DNA of 64,000 bases from Nonomuraea purpurea (GCF_042650645.1 NZ_JBHSBI010000010.1:62001-126000), one strand, 5' to 3'. Positions 42,183 through 52,506 are shown, numbered from the stretch's first letter. Notes: a model not told the origin generated them from the letters alone. Translations and numbers: made by a program.

Positions 42183-42905
42183 TCATGAGCTCGGCTCCCT
42201 CGTATATCTGCAGAAGAGGACCCCGTCCTCTTCGAGGACCTGGCTGAGATGCAGCCCGACCTGTGCGGGCTCGCCGTTGAGAATGCGCGCCGCGCCGCCC
42301 CCGACCAGCATCGGGCTGATCGACTGGCACAGCTCGTCGACCAGGCCGCAGGCGGAGAGCTGGGCGTTGACCCGGGGGCCGCCCTCGCACAGGATGCGGG
42401 TCAGCCCCCGATCGTGCAGCGCGGCCACGGCCTGGCGCATGTCGACGCCCTCATCGCCGGCCACGATGAGGTCGGCCCGTTTGGCCGCCTCCTTGCGCCG
42501 CTCGTGGGGCGCGCTCTCGCAGGTGATCACGATCGTCCTGCTGGTGGCGTCGGTGAACAGTTCGTCGTCGAGGTCGAAGCCGATGCTGCGGGTGATGACG
42601 GCGATGGGCGGGACCTCGGGCCTGCCCGCGCGGATCTCGGCCCACGACTCGCGCGGTTTGACCGGGCCGTACCCCTCCTTGCGCACGGTCGCGGCACCCG
42701 CGACGATCACGTCGGACAGCCCGCGCAGGGTCTGGAAGATCCGCCGGTCGCCCGCGCTCGACAGGCCACCTGACCTGCCCTTGAGCCAGGCAGCGCCGTC
42801 GGCGCTCGCCACCATGTTGAGCCGTAGCCACGTCCGGCTCTCGGGATAGGCGTAGGCCTGGACGATGTCTGGATTGTCCTGTATGTCGGGATGGATGCGC
42901 CGCAC
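42183..42905 (-). CDS. RibD C-terminal-domain (pyrimidine/dihydrofolate reductase-like) protein
   Basis: The 240-residue protein resembles the reductase half of RibD and related dihydrofolate-reductase-like enzymes: RTWLRLNMVASADGAAWLKGRSGGLSSAGDRRIFQTLR, VIVAGAATVRKEGYGPV and ILCEGGPRVNAQL. It probably uses NADPH; the substrate may be a pteridine or pyrimidine. GTG 42905 follows AGAGGA. It lies upstream of ligC on the same strand with a 58-bp gap. It is not part of a riboflavin cluster here. Confidence 0.87.
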   Translation of the reverse strand: MRRIHPDIQDNPDIVQAYAYPESRTWLRLNMVASADGAAWLKGRSGGLSSAGDRRIFQTLRGLSDVIVAGAATVRKEGYGPVKPRESWAEIRAGRPEVPPIAVITRSIGFDLDDELFTDATSRTIVITCESAPHERRKEAAKRADLIVAGDEGVDMRQAVAALHDRGLTRILCEGGPRVNAQLSACGLVDELCQSISPMLVGGGAARILNGEPAQVGLHLSQVLEEDGVLFCRYTREPSS

Positions 42906-43032
42906 TCCTCTACCTTGGCACACCCCACCGACAATCGGCCGCCGGGGGGATTGCGGCAGATAGCACTTTTGCCTATCCCGGGACGGGCTCGCTGCATCGT
43001 GCTTACGTGGTCGAAAGGGGAAGGGAGCCGCA

Positions 43033-43428
43033 GTGGGCCTGGTCACCGCTGTGACGTGGACGATCACCGCGCTCGCCGGAGCGTACCTGTTCCGCCTCTG
43101 GCTGTCGGGAGGCGGCCTGCGCCGGGCCAAGGTCACCCGCTACCCGGTCACGCTGGTCCTTTCCCACCCGGCGCTCGCCGTGTCGTCGCTGGTGTGCTGG
43201 GCGGCCGGGCTCGCCACGGGGAGCAGGGTGCTGGCCTGGGCGGCCTTCGGCGGGCTGGCGGTGGCGGCGCTGCTGGGGTTCGCGATGTTCACCCGGTGGC
43301 TGGGGGCCGGACGGCACGTGATCGGCGGGCGGGGCTTTCCGCTGCTCGCGGTGACGCTCCACGGGCTGGCGGGGGTGGCGACGTTCACGCTGGTGTTCCT
43401 GTCGGCCAGCGCGGCCCGCTTCTTCTGA
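43033..43428 (+). CDS. Multi-pass membrane protein of unknown function
   Basis: The 131-residue protein is mostly hydrophobic with four predicted helices: VTAVTWTITALAGAYLFRLWL, HPALAVSSLVCWAAGLATG, VLAWAAFGGLAVAALLGFAMF and FPLLAVTLHGLAGVATFTLVF. It lacks recognisable motifs. GTG 43033 follows AAGGGAG, a good ribosome-binding site. It is divergent from the RibD-like gene and convergent with glgX. Confidence 0.75.
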   Translation: MGLVTAVTWTITALAGAYLFRLWLSGGGLRRAKVTRYPVTLVLSHPALAVSSLVCWAAGLATGSRVLAWAAFGGLAVAALLGFAMFTRWLGAGRHVIGGRGFPLLAVTLHGLAGVATFTLVFLSASAARFF

Positions 43429-43465
43429 AAACGGCCGTGGCTTCTGGAGCGACGCCCGTGCCTGG

Positions 43466-45589
<2,124 letters not shown>

Positions 45590-45667
45590 GTGACCCAATT
45601 GTCGCACGCGGCAAGCGCTCCGGGTCTCTCAATGGCCCGATCGCCGCGGCGAGGTTCGGAACGACGA

Positions 45668-46093
45668 TCAGAGGAGCTCGGCGTTGAGCGAGATCGTGGT
45701 GCCCGTCAGGGCCTTGCTGACCGGGCAGTTGGCCTTGGCCGTCTCGGCGGCCTCCTGGAACTGCTCGGCCGTGATGCCGGGAACGTGGCCCTTGACCGTG
45801 AGCACGATGCCCGTGATGCCCTCACCCGGCTGGAACGTCACGTCGGCGCTGGTCTGCAGCGACTCGGGCGGCGTGCCGGCCCCGGCCAGACCGTGGGAGA
45901 GCGCCATCGAGAAGCAGGAGGAGTGGGCGGCCGCGATGAGCTCTTCCGGGCTGGTCTTGCCGTTGGCCGCCTCGGCCCTGGAGGGCCAGGAGACCTCGAA
46001 CGTGCCCACGCCCGAGGTGTCGAGCGACACGGTGCCGGAACCGTCGAGCAGGGCGCCCTTCCACTGCGTGGTGGCGGTGCGAGTCGTGGCCAT
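45668..46093 (-). CDS. OsmC family peroxidase
   Basis: The 141-residue protein has the two conserved redox Cys of the OsmC/Ohr family, in AAAHSSCFSMALS and AKANCPVSKAL, and the N-terminal beta sheet (ATTQWKGALLDGSGTVSLD). These enzymes reduce organic hydroperoxides with thiol cofactors. The C-terminal ending VSKALTGTTISLNAELL is the OsmC rather than the Ohr form. ATG 46093 is used. It is divergent from the ECF sigma gene. Confidence 0.92.
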   Translation of the reverse strand: MATTRTATTQWKGALLDGSGTVSLDTSGVGTFEVSWPSRAEAANGKTSPEELIAAAHSSCFSMALSHGLAGAGTPPESLQTSADVTFQPGEGITGIVLTVKGHVPGITAEQFQEAAETAKANCPVSKALTGTTISLNAELL

Positions 46094-46268
46094 GACGGTG
46101 TGCTCCATCCGTTGACGGTTTACGCGGCGGACAAGTAGTTCTCCGACCTTATCGCGAGCCGGCAAAGTCCCCGTCGGCCGGTCATCCGTCTCTACTTTTC
46201 CAACGAATAGTGACATGCTCGGGTCGCGGCGCACTCGCCGCCTTGGTCCGTATTTACACGGGAGTGTG

Positions 46269-46826
46269 GTGCCAGTGGAGGCACCGTACGACGACCGCCT
46301 GCTCCATCAGCGGGTGGTCGGCGGCGACGAGTCCGCGCTGGGGGAGGTCTACGATCGGCTCTCCTCGCTGATCTTCGGCCTCTCCCTGCGGGTCACCAGG
46401 GACCGTGTGATCGCCGAGGACATCACCCAGGAAGTCTTCCTGGTCTTCTGGGACAGGCCGCTGGCCTACGACCCGGAACGCGGCACGTTACGCGCGTGGC
46501 TGGCCACGATCGCGCACCGCCGCGCGGTCGATCACGTGCGCGCCGAGGAACGCCGGCGCGTTTCCGCGCTGGGGCCCCGGCTGTTCGAGCGCGAGCCTGT
46601 GAGACTGGAGGACACCGTGCTCGCCGCCGACGAGGCCCAGCGGGTGCGGCAGGCGGTGACGGCGCTGCCCGACGGCCTGCGGCAGGCGGTGGAGCTGGCC
46701 TACTTCGGCGGCCGGACCTACCGTCAGGTCGGCGAGGAGCTCGGCGTGCCCGAGGGCACGGCCAAGTCGCGCATCCGGCTGGCGCTGCGGCGCCTGGCGG
46801 ACGCGCTTGCGGAGGAAGAGGTGTGA
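46269..46826 (+). CDS. ECF RNA polymerase sigma factor
   Basis: The 185-residue protein has sigma region 2 (YDRLSSLIFGLSLRVTRDRVIAEDITQEVFLVFW) and region 4 (VTALPDGLRQAVELAYFGGRTYRQVGEELGVPEGTAKSRIRLALRRLADALAEEEV). GTG 46269 is chosen because GGGAG lies just upstream; nearby GTGs at 46266 and 46275 are possible. It overlaps the next gene by one base (TGATG). Instead of a zf-HC2 anti-sigma factor, the partner is a mycothiol-dependent-type DinB-like protein, which may be its regulator. Confidence 0.93.
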   Translation: MPVEAPYDDRLLHQRVVGGDESALGEVYDRLSSLIFGLSLRVTRDRVIAEDITQEVFLVFWDRPLAYDPERGTLRAWLATIAHRRAVDHVRAEERRRVSALGPRLFEREPVRLEDTVLAADEAQRVRQAVTALPDGLRQAVELAYFGGRTYRQVGEELGVPEGTAKSRIRLALRRLADALAEEEV

Positions 46827-47716
46827 TGGACCCCGTCGAGCGTCTCTATCTGGACGCGATGATGGAGGACCCGCAGGTGCCGGTCGGCTCACTGCGGCCC
46901 CAGCTCCTGGCCGGGGCCAGGGCGCGGCGCAGGCCCGCGGCTCCGACCGCGTCATGGGCCGAACCGTACGCCGGCCGCGTCGCGGCCATGGACGCCCTGC
47001 TGGCCTCGGCCGCGGACGACGACTGGTCGCGCGTGATCGTCGAGGGCTGGACCCTCCAGGAGCTCGTCGCCCACCTGACCGCCAAGGACGGCATCCTCGC
47101 GGCCTCCGTCGGCGCCCCCGTGCTCGGCCCGCCCATCGGCACGGTCGACTCGCTGGAGCGCACGCACGAGGTCCAGGCCTACGAGCGGACCCGCAGCCCC
47201 GAACAGACCCGCAGAGACTGGCGGGCCCAGGCCGACGCCCTCTGCCGCCACCTGGCCGAGCTGCCGCCCACGACGCCGGCCACCCTGGACGGCCTGGACA
47301 CGGTCGTGAGGGACCACATCCTCGCCAGGGGCCTGGAGACCTGGGTCCACGCCGACGACGCCGCCAGAACGGCCCGGATGCGCCTGCCCGCCCCGATCCC
47401 CGACCACATCCGTCCCACCGCCGACCTGTGCGCCCGCCTGCTGCCCTGGACGATGCTCTTCTCGGGCATGGACGGCTCCGGCCGCACCCTCCACCTCACG
47501 CTGACCGGCGACGGCGGGGGCGAGTGGCGCCTCCCCCTGGGCGTGGAGGAGACCGAGCCGGGCACGCCTGACGCCCGCATCGTCGCGGACGTGGTGCGCT
47601 TCTGCTTCCTGCTGGGCGGCAGGGGAGACCCCGGCGACTTCCCCGCCGAACTCGACGGAGACCTTGGCCTGGCCAGAGACGTGCTGGTCGCGGCCCCCGC
47701 GTTGTCCGGCCCTTAG
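46826..47716 (+). CDS. Mycothiol-dependent maleylpyruvate isomerase-like (DinB-fold) protein coupled to the ECF sigma gene
   Basis: The 296-residue protein has the MDMPI/DinB N-terminal fold. The metal-binding triad can be read: His in WTLQELVAHLTAKDG, and Glu and His spaced by three residues in GLETWVHADDAARTARMRL. A C-terminal sterol-carrier-like half (DGSGRTLHLTLTGDGGGEWRLPLG) follows. Relatives use mycothiol as cofactor or thiol sensor. The N-terminus MDPVERLYLDAMMEDPQVPVGSL is family-unlike and could contact the sigma factor. Start ATG 46826 or GTG 46823. Confidence 0.85.
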   Translation: MDPVERLYLDAMMEDPQVPVGSLRPQLLAGARARRRPAAPTASWAEPYAGRVAAMDALLASAADDDWSRVIVEGWTLQELVAHLTAKDGILAASVGAPVLGPPIGTVDSLERTHEVQAYERTRSPEQTRRDWRAQADALCRHLAELPPTTPATLDGLDTVVRDHILARGLETWVHADDAARTARMRLPAPIPDHIRPTADLCARLLPWTMLFSGMDGSGRTLHLTLTGDGGGEWRLPLGVEETEPGTPDARIVADVVRFCFLLGGRGDPGDFPAELDGDLGLARDVLVAAPALSGP

Positions 47717-47828
47717 GCGATGACGACGTGCCACGGCGCAGGCGGCCATTGACAGGCTGAAGGCGGCGCGGCGGGCAAAACGAGGGCCAAATCCTTGGTC
47801 GACAGCTCCTTACGTGAAGACCAGGGAT

Positions 47829-47834
47829 TTGACA
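47829..47834 (+). promoter_or_regulatory. Possible -35 element for the secreted-protein gene
   Basis: TTGACA at 47829-47834 is a perfect sigma-70-type -35 hexamer in an otherwise gene-free stretch, 119 bp before the start at 47953. No well-spaced -10 is obvious; AT-rich GGTTAAAT follows 17-24 bases later. A second TTGACA lies at 47749-47754. These are candidates only. Confidence 0.3.
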
Positions 47835-47952
47835 GGTTGTGAGGATTCACGGGGTTAAATGCGATTCTACGCGTGGGTACGTCAGGTTCAGTTCGGCCGC
47901 CTGCCGAAAATGGCTGCCGGATATCGGGTCAACTACCCATGAAACGGAACGA

Positions 47953-48429
47953 ATGCACGTGAAAACAGAAACTCGGCATCCACGTCAAAAGCGCGTCGCC
48001 ATGCTGGCGCTGGCGGGAGCGGCTGCCAGCCTCATGATCCTTCCGATGGGCCAGGGAGTGGCCGGGGCGAGCGCAGGCGCTTCCGACCTCCAGGTCGGCG
48101 TCGGGTCCGTCGCCCGCGGGAAGCCCCCGGCGCGCTGTGGCTGGCGTCGCTGCGGTTGGTGGGAGCCGCGCTCGCGGGGCGCTAAGCACAAGCGCAACGG
48201 CGACCTGTTCGAGCGCCGCCTCTTCAAGCGCGAGAAGCCGCGTCGTCTTCATGAGGAGCGCTTCGGGCGCACGAAGCCGGTTGAGCCGGTCAAGAGGCCT
48301 CCGGTCAAGGAAGAAAAGGACGAGATGCTCGAAAGGGACTTCAGAGACTTCAAGGACTTCGAGCGGGAAAGCGACTGGGACTGGATGGTCGGCAGCCGCG
48401 ACAAGAACGACTGGTGGTGGCCGTTGTAA
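47953..48429 (+). CDS. Secreted, highly charged small protein
   Basis: The 158-residue precursor has a signal peptide (RVAMLALAGAAASLMILPMGQGVAGASA), a mature N-terminus with two Cys in ARCGWRRCGWWEP, and then a strongly charged body: KHKRNGDLFERRLFKREKPRRLHEERFGRTKP is basic, and PPVKEEKDEMLERDFRDFKDFERESDWDWM is acidic. It ends in Trp-rich DWWWPL. The charge split suggests electrostatic self-assembly or binding of wall polymers, an inference only. No family was recognised. The ATG at 47953 is chosen because the signal peptide follows directly; its ribosome-binding site is weak. A terminator follows at 48445-48482. Confidence 0.6.
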   Translation: MHVKTETRHPRQKRVAMLALAGAAASLMILPMGQGVAGASAGASDLQVGVGSVARGKPPARCGWRRCGWWEPRSRGAKHKRNGDLFERRLFKREKPRRLHEERFGRTKPVEPVKRPPVKEEKDEMLERDFRDFKDFERESDWDWMVGSRDKNDWWWPL

Positions 48430-48444
48430 TCACCTTGGCCATAA

Positions 48445-48482
48445 ACAAATGCCGTGGCCGGTCAATCGGCCACGGCATTTGT
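48445..48482. terminator. Bidirectional terminator hairpin
   Basis: ACAAATGCCGTGGCCG and its exact complement form 16-bp arms around a 6-nt loop. It is located 15 bp after the stop of the secreted-protein gene and 14 bp from the stop of the convergent ankyrin gene. AAAT/ATTT ends and TTTTA on the plus-strand side suit termination in both directions. Confidence 0.9.
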
Positions 48483-48496
48483 CGGTTTTAGCGGTA

Positions 48497-49831
48497 TTAC
48501 TCCGTGACCAGGCCTCTGACGTCCTCGTCGTCGGCTTCCGCCAGTACCCGTTCCCGGCCCTGCGCGGCCCGCTCGTCGCCTCGGGCGGCGAGACCGCGCG
48601 TGGCCTCCGCCACCGTGCGCAGGTCCGCGTCCGTGAGCCGGTCCGCCAGCGCCTGCCTGATCTCCGGCGTGTCGGCCGACAGCCCGGCCAGCCCGGCGGT
48701 GGCCCAGTCGCGGACCTCGGTCTCCTCGTCGCGGGACATCCCGATCAGCAGCGCCAGCCCCTCCTCGTGGTCGGGCGGCAGCACGTCGGCCAGCGCGATG
48801 GCGTCCGTCATCGTGCGCTTGTGCCCGGGACGTTCGATCATGTCCAGCACGTAGGGCAGCGCCCGAGGGTCGCCCTGGTGGCCGAGCGCGGACAGGACCG
48901 AGCGCAGCACCTGCGGGTTGCTCTCGGTGGTGACCATCTTCTGCAGCAGCGGCAGCGTCCGCTCCAGGTAGGGCTTCTCACCCTCCGCGAACCCGAACTG
49001 GGCGATCGCGTCCACCCCGAACTCCCGCTCCCTGGCATCCTCACTCACGCACAGCCGGGCCAGCGCCTCGTAGGTCTCCTCGTCGGCCCGCTTGCCCAGC
49101 GCGTCGGCCACGATCCACCAGGTCTCGGCGTCGGCGTCGATGTCGCGATGCGCCACGGCCCGTGCCACGAGCCGCTCCGCCGGCGTGTAGACGCCCGCCG
49201 CGTCCTCCAGAAGGGTCGCGATGGCCGCGTGGCCGCGCTGCGCCTGCACCTGCTCGGTCTCTGAGCCGTCGGCCGAGCGGCCGGTCACCGTGACCAGCTC
49301 GGTGCCGTCGTGGGCGTGCTGGCGGACCACGACGTACTCCCAGCCCTCCTGCTCGACCTGATCGAGCAGGGCGCTCTCCAGGTGCACGCCCACCCAGTCG
49401 ACGGCGATCTCCAGCGGCGTGTCGCCGTCGCCGTCGTACTTCTCGGGGGCGGCCCCCGCCTCGAGCAGGACCTGCACCACGCCCAGCGCGCCGCGCCTGG
49501 CGGCCAGCGTGAGCGGGGTGTCGCCGACGTCGTTGGTCACGTCGACCTCGGCGCCCGCCCCGACCAGCACCCTGGCCGTGTGGTCGCTGCCGTTGGCGGC
49601 GGCCCAGAGCAGCGCCGTCCAGCCGCCGTCCTCGCGCCCGTCGACCTCGGCGCCGGCCTCCAGCAGAACGGTCGCGACCTCCTCGCGATCCCGGGCGGCG
49701 GCCGCGCACAGCGGCAGGCCGCCGTCCTCGCCCTCGCTGGCCTTGTCGGGGTCGGCGCCACTGGCGAGCAGCCTGCCCACGGTCTCGGTCTCGCCGTCCA
49801 ACGCCGCGCGGTAGAGCTGTTCCTCATGCAT
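48497..49831 (-). CDS. Ankyrin-repeat and HEAT-repeat protein
   Basis: The 444-residue protein is a repeat scaffold. The first 150 residues hold four ankyrin units (LYRAALDGETETVGRLLASGADPD, GGLPLCAAAARDREEVATVLLEAGAEVD, GWTALLWAAANGSDHTARVLVGAGAEVD, GDTPLTLAARRGALGVVQVLLEAGAAP). From about residue 250 come HEAT-like helices (SNPQVLRSVLSALGHQGDPRALPYVLDMI, RDWATAGLAGLSADTPEIRQALADRLTD). No catalytic domain or signal peptide is present, so it is a cytoplasmic interaction protein. Confidence 0.92.
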   Translation of the reverse strand: MHEEQLYRAALDGETETVGRLLASGADPDKASEGEDGGLPLCAAAARDREEVATVLLEAGAEVDGREDGGWTALLWAAANGSDHTARVLVGAGAEVDVTNDVGDTPLTLAARRGALGVVQVLLEAGAAPEKYDGDGDTPLEIAVDWVGVHLESALLDQVEQEGWEYVVVRQHAHDGTELVTVTGRSADGSETEQVQAQRGHAAIATLLEDAAGVYTPAERLVARAVAHRDIDADAETWWIVADALGKRADEETYEALARLCVSEDAREREFGVDAIAQFGFAEGEKPYLERTLPLLQKMVTTESNPQVLRSVLSALGHQGDPRALPYVLDMIERPGHKRTMTDAIALADVLPPDHEEGLALLIGMSRDEETEVRDWATAGLAGLSADTPEIRQALADRLTDADLRTVAEATRGLAARGDERAAQGRERVLAEADDEDVRGLVTE

Positions 49832-49952
49832 GACACGGACCCTAGCTTGGTCTGGCCGCGCCCCGGACCAAGCCAGGGCCCCGTGTCATGGCGTAGTACG
49901 CGCCCCGCCCCCCGTCAGGTTCAAACCTCGTGGTTCGACGTATGTATGGGTT

Positions 49953-49968
49953 TCCTCCCTAGGGAGGA
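49953..49968. promoter_or_regulatory. Perfect 16-bp palindrome upstream of the DUF1707 gene
   Basis: TCCTCCCTAGGGAGGA is self-complementary and lies 35 bp before the DUF1707 start, in the intergenic region shared with the divergent ankyrin gene. It could be an operator. It also contains GGAGGA, so the RNA could fold a local hairpin. Its role is unknown. Confidence 0.45.
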
Positions 49969-50003
49969 GCTTCAAGCGCGGCAAGACGCGATATGTTGCG
50001 AGT

Positions 50004-50837
50004 ATGACTGATCCCGGTGACGTCCGCGCGTCGGACGCCGAGCGCGAGGCCGTCGTCGAGCAGCTCCGTGTCGCCTCGGTGGAGGGCAGGCTCACGCTCG
50101 CCGAGCTGACCGACCGCACCGAGGCCGCCTACACCGCCACCACGCACGCGGAGCTGGCCCTGCTCACCCAGGACCTGCCCACGGGCGCCCCCGCGCCCGC
50201 TCCCGCCCCTGCGGCGCGCGAGGGCAAGAAGCGGCGCTGGTTCGTGGGCGTCATGGGCGACTCCAAACGGCGCGGCAAGTGGCGGATCGACCAGGAGCTC
50301 GGCGCGGTCGCGGTGATGGGCGACGTGGTGCTCGACCTGCGCGAGGCCGAGGTGCGTACGGACATGGTGGATATCACGGCCGTGTCCGTCATGGGCGATG
50401 TGAAGATCATCGTGCCCGACGGCGTGAACGTGGACCTCGATGGCATGGCCATCATGGGCGACAAGAAGGTCGACGTGCTGGAGGCGGCTCCCGGCATGAA
50501 CGTGCCCGTCGTGCGGGTGCGCGCGTACGCGGTGATGGGCGACGTCAAGATCGTCGGCGACTCGCAGGCGCAACCCCTGCAACGCGGGTTCGCGGCCTGG
50601 CGGGAGCACTGGCGGCGCATGCACGGCGACGACTGGCGCGCCCTTGGCCGCCGCCTCCGCGCGGAGAGCCGCGAACTGGGCCGCCAGATCCGCGACGAGC
50701 ACCGTGACGTGGACCGCCAGATCCGCGACGTGCACCGTGAGGTGAACCATCAGCTTCGCGACATGCACCGTGACGTGGGCCGCCAGCTCCGTGGCGAGCG
50801 CCGCGACGACCGGGACGACCTGCGCCGCGGTTACTGA
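50004..50837 (+). CDS. DUF1707 protein with LiaF-like repeats and charged 11-residue repeat tail
   Basis: The 277-residue protein starts with DUF1707 (VRASDAEREAVVEQLRVASVEGRLTLAELTDRTEAAY). It continues with a basic linker and a beta-rich domain in which MGD recurs five times (FVGVMGDSKR, VAVMGDVV, VSVMGDVKI, MAIMGDKKV, YAVMGDVKI), as in LiaF-like cell-envelope stress proteins. The C-terminus has four exact-length 11-residue units of alternating charge (RELGRQIRDEH to RDVGRQLRGER). DUF1707 proteins often sit at the membrane and respond to wall stress; no transmembrane helix is obvious here, so peripheral attachment is likely. Confidence 0.9.
   Translation: MTDPGDVRASDAEREAVVEQLRVASVEGRLTLAELTDRTEAAYTATTHAELALLTQDLPTGAPAPAPAPAAREGKKRRWFVGVMGDSKRRGKWRIDQELGAVAVMGDVVLDLREAEVRTDMVDITAVSVMGDVKIIVPDGVNVDLDGMAIMGDKKVDVLEAAPGMNVPVVRVRAYAVMGDVKIVGDSQAQPLQRGFAAWREHWRRMHGDDWRALGRRLRAESRELGRQIRDEHRDVDRQIRDVHREVNHQLRDMHRDVGRQLRGERRDDRDDLRRGY
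50670..50801 (+). repeat. Four 33-bp in-frame repeats in the DUF1707 gene
   Basis: Units start at 50670, 50703, 50736 and 50769. Each encodes an 11-residue segment of the form R-[ED]-x-x-x-Q-[IL]-R-x-x-[HR], giving an amphipathic, highly charged helix. Identity is moderate at DNA level, so the array is not recent. Confidence 0.8.
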
Positions 50838-50876
50838 CCCGCCGCACGCCCGCCAAGCCTGCGGCGAGCCCTTTGT

Positions 50877-51653
50877 TCAGCCGACGAGTGACACCGGCTG
50901 TCGCTGGGCGGCCTCGTAACGTTCCAGCAGGACGTTCGCCAGTTCGGGTGCGGGACCGAGGACGTCGGCCACGACGGCCGCCCCTGCCGCCAGCGCGGCC
51001 CGGCGCACCTTGTCGGCGAAGTAGCCCGGTGCCAGCAGGTACGGCGCGACGACCACCCGCGGCGCGCCCGCCCGCAGCAGCGCGGCGACCGCCTCCTCGG
51101 GAGCCGGCGCGGCGGCCGACGCGTACGCCGCCGTCACCGTCCACCAGCCGGACCGCCGCCACGTCCGCGCCAGCCCGGAGACCACCGCGTTGGCCCTGGC
51201 GTCGCTCGAACCCGCCGACACCAGCACCACCGCGGTATCGGGATCGCCGGGCCGCACGCCCGCCTCGGCCAGCCGCCGCTCCAGCGCGGCCAGGAGCAGC
51301 GGATGCGGCCCCAAAGTGCTGCCGTAGTGGACGCGCAGCCGAGGCTCGCGCGCCCGTACCTCGTTCAGCGCCGCCGGCAGGTCAACCCGGCTGTGATATG
51401 CCTCGGTGAGCAGCAGCGGCAGCACCACGGCCTCCTCAAGGCCGCACAGGGCCTGCCCGAGCGTGGGCGCGCAGTGGTCCAGGTAGGCCACACGGACGTC
51501 CAGCGGCACCTGGTCGAGCAGCGCGGCCACGGTGGCGGCGGCGCGCGGATCTTTCGACCCGTGCGCCACCGCCACCAGTGGCACGCGGCCGGGGGCCGTC
51601 CCGCCTGCCAACGGGACGGGTCCCCTGCTGGGGATCACAGGTGAATGCCGCAT
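50877..51653 (-). CDS. Sirohydrochlorin ferrochelatase (CbiX/SirB family)
   Basis: The 258-residue protein has the CbiX-type chelatase motifs: LVAVAHGSKDPRAAATVAALLDQVP with the first metal His, LPLLLTEAYHSRVDLPAAL with the second, and a second chelatase half (VVLVSAGSSDARANAVVSGLART, VVVAPYLLAPGYFADKVR). It would insert iron into sirohydrochlorin to make sirohaem, the cofactor of the sulfite reductase in the same operon. The start at 51653 overlaps the cysH end by 19 bp, with GGAAGG just before it. Confidence 0.9.
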   Translation of the reverse strand: MRHSPVIPSRGPVPLAGGTAPGRVPLVAVAHGSKDPRAAATVAALLDQVPLDVRVAYLDHCAPTLGQALCGLEEAVVLPLLLTEAYHSRVDLPAALNEVRAREPRLRVHYGSTLGPHPLLLAALERRLAEAGVRPGDPDTAVVLVSAGSSDARANAVVSGLARTWRRSGWWTVTAAYASAAAPAPEEAVAALLRAGAPRVVVAPYLLAPGYFADKVRRAALAAGAAVVADVLGPAPELANVLLERYEAAQRQPVSLVG

Positions 51654-52363
51654 TCGACCTTCCCCAGGCCCGCCCAGCGACCGCTGCGCGGATCCTCTCC
51701 CTCCGCGACCTGCCGCGTGCACGGCGCGCAGCCGATCGAGGGGTAGTTGTCGTAGTGCAACGGGTTGATCAGTACCCCGTTGTCGGAGATGTAGTTGTCG
51801 ACGTCCTCCTGGGTCCAGCCCGCGATCGGGTTGACCTTGACCATCTGCCGCTTGGCGTCCCACTCGACGGCCTTGGTGCCGGTCCGGCTGGGCGACTCGT
51901 CGCGGCGGATGCCGGAGATCCACGCCAGGTACGGCTCCAGCGCCCGGTTCAGCGGCTCCACCTTGCGCAGGTAGCAGCACAGGTCGGGGTTGCGGCCGAA
52001 CAGGCGCGGCCCGAGGTCGCGATTCTGCTCCTCGACCGTCCGCGACGGCTTGATGTCGATCACGTTGACGTCATAGACCTGCCGCACCGCGTCCCTCGTG
52101 CCGATCGTCTCGGCGAAGTGGTAGCCGGTGTCGATGAACAACACGTCCACGCCGGGTTTGACCCTGCTCACCAGGTCGATGAGGAGCGCGTCGCTCATCG
52201 AGGAGGTCAGGCACAGCCGGTCGCCGAACGTCGCCGCCGCCCACCGGATGATCTCGCGGGCGGGGGCGCCCTCCAGGAAGGTCGCGGCGGATTCGACGAT
52301 GTCCTGCAGGTCCAGCGCTCCGCCCTGCTGTTTCAGACCGACCTCGATGTCCACCAGCGTCAT
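51635..52363 (-). CDS. cysH: Adenosine 5'-phosphosulfate (APS) reductase
   Basis: The 242-residue enzyme reduces APS to sulfite. The 4Fe-4S-binding Cys pairs of APS-type enzymes are seen in NPDLCCYLRKVEPL and SIGCAPCTRQV. The P-loop-like SSMSDALLIDLV and the C-terminal catalytic ECGIHL are both present. The Cys pairs distinguish it from PAPS reductases. It is coupled by ATGA to the small zinc-ribbon gene upstream and overlaps the ferrochelatase start downstream. Sulfate activation genes (cysD, cysN) are not in the window. Confidence 0.96.
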   Translation of the reverse strand: MTLVDIEVGLKQQGGALDLQDIVESAATFLEGAPAREIIRWAAATFGDRLCLTSSMSDALLIDLVSRVKPGVDVLFIDTGYHFAETIGTRDAVRQVYDVNVIDIKPSRTVEEQNRDLGPRLFGRNPDLCCYLRKVEPLNRALEPYLAWISGIRRDESPSRTGTKAVEWDAKRQMVKVNPIAGWTQEDVDNYISDNGVLINPLHYDNYPSIGCAPCTRQVAEGEDPRSGRWAGLGKVECGIHL

Positions 52364-52506
52364 ATCTTCACTCCGATTCCCAGGAATTTCAGCTTGAAGG
52401 CGCGGGCGCAGGCGCGGCAGTACCAACTGCCGTCGCCTTCGGTGTACGGCTCCAGGTCCTCGTCTGCGCAGTAGGGGCAGTGGAAGGGGACCGCTCGTGT
52501 CGTCAT
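52360..52506 (-). CDS. 48-residue zinc-ribbon protein between sulfite reductase and cysH
   Basis: Reading from ATG 52506 gives MTTRAVPFHCPYCADEDLEP, an aromatic middle, and YCRACARAFKLKFLGIG, ending at TGA 52360. The two CxxC pairs (CPYC and CRAC) make a compact zinc ribbon. Its ATG overlaps the sulfite-reductase stop (ATGA) and its TGA overlaps the cysH start (ATGA), so it is fully coupled within the operon. It is too short for many gene callers. A function in cofactor or electron transfer to the sulfite reductase is a reasonable inference but unproven. Confidence 0.82.
   Translation of the reverse strand: MTTRAVPFHCPYCADEDLEPYTEGDGSWYCRACARAFKLKFLGIGVKI

Noticed and set aside
42121..42390. 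Short frame ending MTELVEVVNKQGNMGPTKEGS between the RibD-like and ligC genes.
   Set aside because: Most of it overlaps the RibD-like gene out of frame, and the remaining part is too short to support.
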